DNA of 64,000 nt from Antennarius striatus (lineage: Eukaryota > Chordata > Actinopteri > Lophiiformes > Antennariidae): the NCBI RefSeq assembly GCF_040054535.1, contig NC_090783.1, forward strand, positions 242,501-306,500. The letters run 5' to 3'. The position numbers and the translations under genes are program-made. Below, piece after piece: positions 1 through 10,500 of the stretch (positions within the stretch are counted from its first letter, which is position 1; each line of letters begins with the position of its first letter). The notes below the pieces were generated by a model. It worked only from the letters and a program-made list of their open reading frames with translations, was not told the DNA's origin and did no database searches.

Positions 1-112
1 ACCCTAACCTAACCCCTAAACCCTAACCCTATCTCTAAACCCTAACTCTAACCCCTAACCCTAACCCCTAACCCTAACCCTAACCCCTAACCTGACCCTA
101 ACCCTGACCCCT
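1..112. repeat. Degenerate telomere-like CCCTAA array
   Basis: About 17 irregular CCCTAA/CCCCTAA units. It lies in intron 14 of the capn1-type gene, so it need not mark a chromosome end. Confidence 0.85.
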
Positions 113-131
113 CACTACTACTTTTACTCAC

Positions 132-3100
132 GTTTCCTGACAGTTGAGCAAACATGGCCTTGAAGGACTCGTCCACGTCACTCTCTGAGATTTCCTCCTG
201 CAGAAAGCAGGAATGGGGGGGGGGGTCAGGGGGGTCATGAGCAGCTACGTCACGATGACATCACCGTGACATCACAGATTGTTGTTACCTCCTGGTCCAG
301 GTCGGCCTCGATGAGGTCGTCCATCTCGCTGCAGGAAGTCACATTCAGTCACATGATGTCACCGCCCCCCCCCAGGACCCGCCCCCCAGCATCCCCCACA
401 CTCACCCGCTCTCGGCCTGCTTCTCAGTGAACACTCTCAGCACGAAGTCGGCCTCCTTGGCGGGTTCGAAGGTGGACGGGACCACCAGGTACTCGCCCGG
501 CGGGAGGCGGAGCCTGGCGCTCACCTCCCTCAGGTTGATGAAGGTGTGTGAGCGGGCGCAGGAGGAGCGGCGCAGGAAGAAGTCCTTCTTCAGGTGGACG
601 CCGGGACGCCCGCGGAGCTGCACACACACACCCGTCAGGCTCAACACGCCACACGGACACACGCTTCACACACTCACCTCCTCCGGGATCTGAAACGGGA
701 CGGGACACGGGTCAGGAAACGGGACGGGGCCGCGGGGAGGGGCTTACGGGTCTGCGGTCATGTGACCTCGTAGATGGCGAAGCCGATGGTGTGCACGTCC
801 TGGCCGTGCTGGCGGTGGCGGCGGCGGTGCTTCTGCATCAGAGCCACCAGGAAGCTGCAGGCGGACTCCTCGTCCTCCGGGTCGTCGTCCTCCTCCAGCA
901 GACGGATCCGGTACTGGGGGTTGATCCAGAACGTGTCTGGGGGGGGCAGAGAGCATCATGGGATACCACACTGCATGAGGAGCCCCCACACCAGTGCGGG
1001 ACAGGATTACATTCATGACCAGGACACCCCGCCCCCCCCCCAGTCTTACTGGGGTGGTTCCTGCAGCCCCCGGCGGTGCTGCCTTTCCTCCACCCCCCCT
1101 CAAACATGGTGGTGTTCCAGAACCGGGAGGAGTCCTGGGTCAGAGCGTCTGGAGTCAGATTACAGACCTCCAGCCTGGAGAACTGACGCAGGAACTCCTG
1201 GAAAGACATCCTGACACACAGAAGAACCACAGACAGAACCACAGATAGAACCACAGACAGAACCACAGACAGAACCACAGACAGAGACAGAACCACCGAC
1301 AGAACCACAGACAGAACCACAGACAGAACCACCGACAGAACCACAGACAGAACCACAGAAAGAACCACAGACAGAACCACAGACAGAACCACAGACAGAG
1401 ACAGAACCACAGACAGAACCACAAACACAGACAGAACCACAGACAGAACCACAGACAGAACCACCGACAGAACCACAGACAGAACCACAGACAGAACCAC
1501 AGACAGAACCACAGACAGAACCACAGACAGAACCACAGACAGAACCACAGATCAATCACATGATGAATGTCATCGTGGTCCCAGCAGACCGTAACCATGG
1601 AAACCCACCAGAACTCCCCGTCCTCCATGCTGCAGAGCAGCTGGTCTTTGTCGGCGGCGTCGACGGCGTTCCACTCTGACGAGCTGTCACATGACACTCA
1701 TTAGTCACACGCTCACCAACACAGTGTCTGATTGGACGGGGGGGCACTGACTTGTCGCTCCAGGCACCCGTCCACTCCACCTGACCCCACGGGTTCCTGA
1801 TCCGGATCAGACGCTCCTGCTGGCCCCGGTAGTCCACCTGCACAGAGGACACTGCTCAAGGTGAGGTCACATGACGTCACATGACGTGACGGCAGCACCG
1901 ACTCACCTGTCTGATCGCTGTCACAGAGTAGGCGTGGCCTTTCACCAGCTTCTTGAAGGTCACTGCCTCCATGTCGAAGGCACTGGTGATCTGCAGACAG
2001 AAGACACGCCCGGTGATGTCACGGTGACGTCACCCTCTGATGATGTCACTGCGTGTGTGACTGACGTCGATGGAGCAGCCCAGCAGCGAGCCTCGCTCCA
2101 GGGCTTTGCGGATGATGCGATGAAGGTCTGGCGGCGCGTCCTTCAGCTCGTACATCTCGGCCACGCCCCCGGTGAAGTCCTCGAAGCCTTCGGTGGTGCT
2201 GCCCCCCGACAGCGCCTCGTACGAGCCGTTCAACCTCACACACAAAACACACCCTTCTGAAGCCGTCGCCATGGCGATGAGGGCGGAGCGACGGCCACAG
2301 GCCTGTGTGGATCTACTTGGTGTAGGGTTATGGGTTATGGGTTAGGGGTTAGAGGTCAGGCATCAGACCTACTTGGCGTAGGCCTTCTCCAGCAGGGCGC
2401 TCCAGAACTCCCGCCCCTCCGCCGAGTGGACGAATAACAGCTCGCCGTCTTTGACCGGCAGACGGTCGTCCACCACCACATCCACCCACTCACCGAACTG
2501 CCAGAACTACAGGTGAGACACATGATGTCACTGCCTGAGGCTCCGCCCACTCCCAGAAGCTCACGCCCAACCGGTGGAATGATGTCACCACGAAACGCTG
2601 TCCGCTTCATTGCTTCATGTGTAGAAACAGTTTCTCTCCTTTCAAGTGGCTCAATTACGAGTAGGGTATGGTGTTACAGTGTTACATGCTACAGTGTTAC
2701 ATGCTACAGTGTTACATGCTACAGTGTTACATGCTACAGTGTTACATGCTACAGTGTTACATGCTACAGTGTTACATGCTACAGTGTTACATGTTACAAT
2801 GTTATAGTGTCACAGTGTTACAGTGTTACATGTTACAGTGTTATAGCGTTACATGTTACAGTGTTATAGTGTTACAGTGTTACACGCTACAGTGTTACAT
2901 GTTACAGTGTTATAGCGTTACATGTTACAGTGTTATAGTGTTGTGTGTTACGGTGTTACATGTTACAGTGTTATATGTTACAGTGTTACGTGTTATAGTG
3001 TTACATGTTACAGTGTTACGTGTTACATGTTACAGTGTTATGTGTTACGGTGTTACATGTTACAGTGTTACATGCTACACTGTAACATGTAACACTGTAA

Positions 3101-5270
3101 CATGTTACAGTGTTATGTGTTACGGCGTTACAGGGTCACAGTGTTAACGGGTGGACATGAAACGATGGACGCTGCGTCGTGGCTTTCTGGCGGACTGATG
3201 GATGATGACTCAGCAGGTTGACGCTGATGGCTGTAGGCGGAGTCTCACCTGGAAGTGGAAGATGCCGGCGTACTGCTGGGTGAAGCTCTGGCTGTGAGGA
3301 ACCACGCGATGCAGCAGGTGTTCATTCAGGGTCAGCGAGCCAATAGCAGCCAGCAGCCAGCAGTCACCTGACACGAGACGCCACCCTTCAGTGTCAGTCC
3401 AGCAGCAGCGTCCTGCTGGGACCGCCTTCAGGCTGAGTTGTTAGCTGTTAGCATTAGCTAACGACATCAGCTCTACCCTTTGTTTGGATTTCGAGGTAAC
3501 ATTAGTGTTACCATGACAACTTAAATTCGTAAACACCACGAGTGTTCATTAACTAATGCTAGCGAGCTAAATTAATCTGAAACCTTGCAGTGCTGCTAAC
3601 TGATATGCTAACATTTTATAGACAGACTGATGCAGTAGCCTCCAGGTCGTCTGACCTTCACCCGAGGGCGCCGCCTTCCCGGAGGGACCCTGAAGTACAC
3701 ACTGATGGAACGCCATTAGCCTCTGCTAGTCCACCGGGAGCCACTAATGCTACGCTAAACGCTAATACAGCATTAAGCTGCTAATGTTTCCGGCTAACAG
3801 CATTCCTTTCAGCAGACGTCTGTTCACTGATCAATAAACCAATCAGCACAGATCAGTTCTGTGGCCTAAGTCTGCAGATGCTGCTTCCTGTCCTGACTCA
3901 GACTCAGTCCCTGGCGACGCCCTAACGCCGTCCTCACGCCGCCCCCCCGCTGGCTGCTGACTGGTTACCGTAACAACACAAGCAACTCCAGCTGCCCAAC
4001 TAGCAACAGTCGTTAGGGTTGTTTTCCTTAAGCCCCAGGTCACATGACCAGTTAACAACTCACCCAGCGCTCCTTGGCAGATGTCTGTCCTGGTAGCTCC
4101 GCCCATGATGAACTGAGGGCTGTCCGTCAGTTCCTGAAACAGCCAATCAGAGACAGTTTGCTGACGCGATAGAAAGAGTCACACGTGTGTGTCATGTGAC
4201 TGAAACACCTAATGAGGATTAATCATGATTAACGCCTCAGTGATGACATCACGGCTGGTCCAACCTCCAGGTGACAGCGCCACCCGGAGGACCCATCAGG
4301 AGGAACCACCAGGAGGACCCATCAGGAGGAACCACCAGGAGGACCCATCAGGAGGAACCACCAGGAGGACCCATCAGGAGGAACCATTAGGAGGAACCAT
4401 CAGGAGGAAACACCAGGAGGAACCATCAGGAGGAACCATCAGGAGGAACCATCAGGAGGAACCACCAGGAGGAACCACCAGGAGGAACCATCAGGAGGAA
4501 CCACCAGGAGGAACCATCAGGAGGAACCATCAGGAGGAACCATCAGGAGGAACCATCAGGAGGAACCACCAGGAGGAACCATCAGGAGGAACCATTAGGA
4601 GGAACCATCAGGAGGAAACACCAGGAGGAACCACCAGGAGGAACCACCAGGAGGAACCATCAGGAGGAACCACCAGGAGGAACCATCAGGAGGAACCACC
4701 AGGAGGAACCACCAGGAGGAACCATCAGGAGGAACCACCAGGAGGAACCACCAGGAGGAACCATCAGGAGGAACCATTAGGAGGAACCATCAGGAGGAAA
4801 CACCAGGAGGAACCACCAGGAGGAACCACCAGGAGGAACCACCAGGAGGAACCATTAGGAGTAACCATCAGGAGGAAACACCAGGAGGAACCACCAGGAG
4901 GAACCATCAGAAGGAACCATCAGAAGGAACCATCAGGAGGAACCTTCTTCATGGAATTTGTTCAGATGGTCTCACATGCGACCAGCTAGCTGTGATGTTA
5001 GCGTGACGCTAGCTGCAGCGTTAGCCTCACCGTTGGTCTCTTCCACTCCACCCCCCTGGTCTTGGTGGTCCGGGGGCCCAGCTCCTTGAAGCCCAGTGAG
5101 GAGGGTTCTGCTGGGAACAGGGGGTCCTGGAACAGGCAGCCGTCCTGCAGACACTCAGCCCTCAGGGCCTGGAAGTCCTGGTTCTGGTAGGGGACGGCTG
5201 AGTGGGCGGAGCCCAGACCTCCAGCCTTCAGCCGCTCCCTCTGGATCCGTTCAGACACGCCCCCCGTCAT
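132..5270 (-). CDS. capn1: Classical calpain, CAPN1/CAPN11 type, C-terminus outside window
   Basis: Catalytic subunit of a Ca2+-dependent cytosolic cysteine protease. Exons, high to low: 5031-5270, 4064-4133, 3249-3367, 2373-2506, 2066-2234, 1907-1990, 1752-1837, 1609-1683, 1050-1210, 767-936, 678-689, 406-617, 289-328, 132-197. The start ATG follows directly on an acceptor, so a 5' noncoding exon is expected upstream (a GTGAGT donor lies at 6040). The protease core holds Cys106 ([11 protein letters not shown]), His263 (GHAYSVT) and Asn287 (RNPWGQVEW); the C2-like domain follows ([15 protein letters not shown]). Visible coding ends with [12 protein letters not shown], the entry to the penta-EF-hand domain, whose remaining exons lie left of position 1. 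[12 protein letters not shown] and [14 protein letters not shown] resemble CAPN1, while [18 protein letters not shown] resembles CAPN11, so the paralogue is not settled. Intact over the visible part. Confidence 0.9.
1212..1553. repeat. 12-bp minisatellite (ACAGACAGAACC)
   Basis: About 28 units in intron 8 of the capn1-type gene, ending only a few bases from the exon 9 acceptor and supplying its pyrimidine tract on the minus strand. Confidence 0.95.
2668..3132. repeat. 15-bp minisatellite (ATGCTACAGTGTTAC) with inverted segment
   Basis: Clean 15-bp units up to about 2795 decay into variants. At about 3073-3108 the units run in the opposite orientation. Intron 3 of the capn1-type gene. Confidence 0.95.
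3368..4063. other. Intron 2 of the capn1-type gene, no array
   Basis: Ordinary intron apart from many TTAGC/GCTAA words; no other feature seen. Confidence 0.6.
4288..4943. repeat. 12-bp minisatellite (AGGAGGAACCAY)
   Basis: About 54 units alternating ACCACC and ACCATC forms, in intron 1 of the capn1-type gene. The plus strand is nearly free of T. Confidence 0.95.
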
Positions 5271-5339
5271 CCTGAGTGTCCAATGAAAAGCTGACAGGAA
5301 ACAAGTGTTAGCTTCAGCTGCAGTTTGCTAGCATAACCA

Positions 5340-5545
5340 CTGATTCCTATAATAACAATAACAATAATAATAAATAATAATAAATTAATTATAATAACAA
5401 TAACAATAATAATAAATTAATTATAATAACAATAACAATAATAATAAATTAATTATAATAACAATAACAATAATAATAAATTAATTATAATAACAATAAC
5501 AATAATAATAATAATAAATTATAATAACAATCATAACTGTAATAA
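5340..5545. repeat. AT-rich array (AATAATAACAAT family)
   Basis: Near-identical units of about 33 bp containing AATTAATTATAATAAC, upstream of the capn1-type coding start. Confidence 0.9.
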
Positions 5546-6040
5546 TAAATCATTAATAAGAATAGAAAGTTAAAAATAATAACAAATTCTTGTTAATAAT
5601 ATCAAATTAATAATTAATAGTAACAACAAAATGGTATGGGCGGGGTTTTGATGTAGTCACGTGATGAAGGCCAGCCAATCAGAGCCCGATGCTGGAGGTC
5701 TCACCGGTTCACACAGAATCGATCCGGGTCACATCAATCGATTGATTGATTTTCCTAACGGACGTTATCAGTGGGCGGGGTCTCATCAGATGCTCGCCTC
5801 GCGCCTCTTTTAGAATGTCCTTACCTGGTTCAGGTCATTCAACACGTCACTTTAAAAACCGGATGACGTCACGAGAGCTCCTCGTCTCCCGGTTCGCCCG
5901 TTCAGAGGACGGATTTCACTTTGATCCGCGCGTGACGCTGGAGGAGGACCGGTCGCTGATTGGTCCTCACGGATCGGTTGTACCCCCCCTCACCCAGATC
6001 CAGACCCAGACCCAGACCTAGACCCAGACCCGACACTCAC

Positions 6041-6150
6041 CGGCCCGTCGGTCCTCCCGGTCCGGAAGCAGCTCCGTCGGTACCGCAGCGCTGGAGAAGC
6101 ACCGGAGGATGTTCTGCTGCAGTGAGGCCCCGCCCAGTGTGAGGCCCCGC
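6041..6150 (-). promoter_or_regulatory. Candidate 5' noncoding exon and promoter of the capn1-type gene
   Basis: Read on the minus strand, GACGGGCCG is followed by a consensus GTGAGT donor at 6040. The capn1-type start ATG sits just after an acceptor at 5272, so this GC-rich segment is the likely noncoding first exon. Confidence 0.45.
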
Positions 6151-6153
6151 CCA

Positions 6154-6154
<1 letters not shown>

Positions 6155-6212
<58 letters not shown>
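6155..6212. repeat. (TG)n(GA)n microsatellite
   Basis: Pure TG run followed by GA and a G run, upstream of the capn1-type gene. Confidence 0.95.
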
Positions 6213-6329
6213 GGGGGCGGGCTCTCATCATCGCCGTCGCGAGCTTTCAAAGAGCCAGCCGCCGAGCTGACGTCACTTCCTCCGGAAGAAAGACGGACGC
6301 GTTGTTTCTGTTCGTTCATGTTTATTAGT

Positions 6330-6445
6330 TTAAATCACATTTATTGATTTTATTGATTTTACGTTTATTGATTTAATTGATTTTATTTTCTTTGGCCTGA
6401 AGGTTAAATAAACTGAATAAACTGAATAAACTGAATAAACTGGTT
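6330..6445. repeat. AT-rich and 9-bp repeats (ACTGAATAA)
   Basis: TTTATTGAT words followed by four ACTGAATAA units. On the minus strand the TTTATT words give AATAAA downstream of the first capn2-type gene, so its poly(A) site may be here. Confidence 0.75.
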
Positions 6446-6633
6446 CCTGTCTGTCGTGACCTTCACCTGCTCTGAAACCAGTTTGAATAAACTTTATCGA
6501 CAGCCTCATAAGGAGCAGGCCTAACTGGGGTGAGGAGAACATGCAGGTGGCCGTGGGAGGGGCGTGTCAGTCACGTGACTGGAGGGACCTGGATAGGTGA
6601 CCAACCAGGAAGTGATGTTGGTTGAAGATCGGC

Positions 6634-7370
6634 TCACAGCATGGTGAAGTTCAACCACTGCAGGGGGAGAAGAGGGGGCTCAGCGACCAATGGCGGGGCA
6701 GCACCTGGTGGTGGACACGCCCCTCAGCCTGGAGGACGACTCACCTGCTCGAAGTTCAGCTCGATGGTTCCACTGGAGTGTTGGTCCAGCTTCTGGAACA
6801 TCCCTGAGGAACACCAGCCACATGCTAGCAGTTAGCTCGCAGGTTAGCACAGCAGCTAGCTGCAGTTAGCTCACACGTTAGCACAGCAGCTAGCAGAAGA
6901 CAGCAGCACCAAAGAACGGGCCAATCAGAGCCTTCAAGGGTCAAAAGGTTCTGGTTCTGAAACAGAACGTTCTTCTGTCCAACAACCTGGATGAAGCTCT
7001 GTGATTGGCCAGTTCTCTGGGACTTATCTGTGCTGTGAGCGTTAGCTCCTCCGCTAGCCGCCGGCTGTGAGCACTGGTCATGTGACTCACGGAACATGGT
7101 CTCCAGCCGGATCAGACAGCCCACGAAGTTGTCGAAGTCGATGGTCATGTCGGGGTCGGCGTAGCGTGCCACCAGCAGCTGGTAGATGGTGTTGTTCAGG
7201 GTGAACCCTGCAGGGGGCGCCAGACCGGTGTCAGCACGCTAATGCTAACAGTTAGCTTTAGAGGAAAACTAGTCAAATCATAGGTGCTAAAAATGCTGAT
7301 GAATGTTAGCAGGACGTCACGTACCCTCAGACGTCTGACAGCAGCAGAGACAAACATCATTAATGAGGAG

Positions 7371-7412
<42 letters not shown>

Positions 7413-7488
7413 GAGGAAGAGGAGGAAGAGGAGGAAGAGGAGGAGGAGGAGGAGGAAGAGGAGGAGGAGGAAGAGAAGGAGGAAGAGA

Positions 7489-7523
<35 letters not shown>

Positions 7524-7553
7524 GAGGAGGAGGAAGAGGAGGAGGAAGAGGAA

Positions 7554-7592
<39 letters not shown>

Positions 7593-10500
7593 GAGGAGGA
7601 GGAAGCAGACAGTCTGGGGGTGGGGCGACCTCTGACCCCTGACCCGCTAGGGAACAGGAACCTAACGGAACGCTGGGACGGACCTGAGCTCCGCCCACTA
7701 GCTCAGCAGAACAACGTAGCCATGGTAACGCCACCTGGCGATGGCGGTGGGCGGGGCTTGAGGCCTGTTGCTCACAGAGAATATGAGTAGGAAGTAAGAA
7801 GCCGTCACAGCATTTAAACTCCGCCCACTGAGGTTGGCTCAGCCAATCAGAAACCTTCCAGAATGAACCGACCTGCGTCCTTGAAGGCGACCCTCATCTC
7901 CGGCGTGCTCATGGAGCCCGAGCCGTCCAGGTCGTTCGTCTTGTAGATTGACTGGAGGAGAGAAACACTCAGCTGGTTCCCATGGCAACGCTCCCATGGA
8001 AGCGCTCCATGGACACGTTCCCGTGGAAACGCCCTCACCAGGTACTTCTGGATCTTCTTCCACATGGTGGCGAACTCTCCCAGGCCCAGTTTCCCGTTAC
8101 CGCTGTCCTGATCTGGAGTTCAGGAAGCATCACCTGGTGGACCGCCGTACGCTCACGTCACATGACCAACAACACGTATGACACGCTAGTAACCTGTTGT
8201 ATCAATAGAATGATTGATTGATTGATTGATTTCAAAGATACGTCCATCAGGTTGACCATCACCCGGCAGGTCTCCATGCTGAAGCCGTCTGTCTTGATGT
8301 CACTTCCTGTGAAGGAAGTGTTTCATGTCAGGCAGACAGGTGAGCAGGTAGACGGATGAGCAGGTAGACGGGTTAACAGGTAGACGGGTGAGCAGGTAGA
8401 CTGGTGAGCAGGTAGACGGGTGAGCAGGTAGACTGGTGAGCAGGTAGACGGGTTAACAGGTAGACAGGTGAGCAGGTAGACTGGTGAGCAGGTAGACTGG
8501 TGAGCAGGTAGACGGGTTAACAGGTAGACGGGGGAGCAGGTAGACTGGTGAGCAGGTAGACGGGTGAGCAGGTAGACGGGTGAGCAGGTAGACTGGTGAG
8601 CAGGTAGACGGGTTAACAGGTAGACAGGTGAGCAGGTAGACTGGTGAGCAGGTAGACTGGTGAGCAGGTAGACGGGTTAACAGGTAGACGGGGGAGCAGG
8701 TAGACTGGTGAGCAGGTAGACGGGTGAGCAGGTAGACGGGTGAGCAGGTAGACGGGTGAGCAGGTAGACGGGTGAGCAGGTAAACGGGTGAGCAGGTAGA
8801 CGGGTTAACAGGTAGACAGGTGAGCAGGTAGACAGGTGAGCAGCTGTAACTCACTTTTGCCGACGATCTTGTTCAGGATGGTTCTGAGCTCCGCCGCAGA
8901 AATTTGCATATCCTGGAAGCCAAAAGGAAACAGTCACACCTGAAGCCCCGCCTTCTGGATGGATGATGTCACAGGTGTACGATGACATCATACGTACGGC
9001 TCCCGCCAGTTTCTGGAAGAGGCCTCTGAATCCAGCGTCCACCTCCTCGTCAGGCACCAGCTCCTGGTCACCACGGCAACAGAGTCAGCATCACTCTAAG
9101 TCAACGCCGCACCAGAGCGATCGATCGATCGTCTGTCAATACTCTGAATTCACTGATCAGTCAAAATATGAGGTCAAAGTGACCACGTCAAATGTTAGCA
9201 TTAGCTGTTTTCACGGGCTAGCACGTTAGCATTAGCTGTTTTCATAGGCTAGCACGTTAGCATTAGCTGTGTTTGGCAGAACACTCACGTCATCAAGTTC
9301 AGCGCCGACGGGATCGTCACATGGTCTGAGGGGAGGAGACATCAGCAGTCACCAGCACGCCGAGAAGGACCGCCCCCATTCATACCACACCCAGAAGAAC
9401 CACCCCCCTTCACGCCCAGTCGCCCCCCCGGGGCCTTACTGGGTGTCGTTCTGCTTCTCGGAGAACACCCGGATGCAGAAGTCCCCGTTCAGGTGCGGCT
9501 CGAAGGTGGAGGGGACGATCAGGTACTCGCCGGGGGGCAGCTTGAAGCGGGAGCACACCTCCCTCAGGTTGATGAAGGTCTCGGAGCGCGCCGTCTGGGC
9601 GTGGCTCAGGAAGAAGTTCTTGTCCAGGTGCACCTCCCTCTGGCCCTGGAACTGGGGGGGAAGCAGCCAATCAGGATCAGCTGTACATGAGGGCGGGAAC
9701 GCCCCTTCTGGGCGTAGCCTAGGACTCAGAGGGGCGTGGCTTCAGTCACCATTCACAGACGTGTTTGTGTTCACAGTCATGTGATTCCTCATCCCTCCCA
9801 CGATTACAGCGACCAATACGATGCAGGGAAGAGGGCGGACACTCCTGACCATGCCTGTCAGCCTGTGATGATGTCATCAGCAGGAGACAAACGCCCTTCC
9901 TGGGTTTACATTTTCTTTGACTAGCTTAGCATTCTAGCGATTAGCTGGGCTGCTAACCTGCCCTTAGCTAACAGTGATGCTGTACATGTTCATATTTACT
10001 CCCATGATCCTTTGTTCAGAGGTTGGACCTCCTTAAAACGCTGCTGAGCCTGTGATGTGTGACCTTTGACCTGTAGCAGCCCTGTGATGTGTGACCTTTG
10101 ACCTATAGCTGCCCTGTGATGTGTCACCTTTGACCTGTAGCTACCGTATGATGTGGGACCTTTGACCTGTAGCTGCCCTGTGATGTGTGACCTTTTAGCT
10201 GCTGAGCCTGTGATGTGACCTTTGACCTGTAGCTGCTATGGGACCTTTGACCTGTAGCTGCTGTGTGACCTTTGACCTGTCAGGCATCTGGCGCTCACCT
10301 GCTGGGGAACCTGAGGAACAGCAGAAAAGACGAGTCATCAGTCGTGGTGGACAGGGCCTCCGCCCCTGAGCCCCGCCCTGAGCCCCGCCCGGCCCCCCCA
10401 CCTCGTAGATGGCGAACCCGATGGTGTGCATGTCCTCCCCCTGCTTGCGGAGCTTCCGGCGGTTCTTCTGGATCAGCCCCACCACGAAGCTGCAGCCGTC

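Noticed and set aside
1-112. Chromosome end (telomere)
   Set aside because: Units are degenerate, the repeat is where intron 14 of an otherwise intact calpain should be, and similar arrays are intronic elsewhere in the window.
4225-4989. 254-codon frame with [12 protein letters not shown] repeats
   Set aside because: Follows the 12-bp minisatellite in a calpain intron.
8335-8842. CRISPR-like array
   Set aside because: Units are head-to-tail without unique spacers, in a vertebrate intron.
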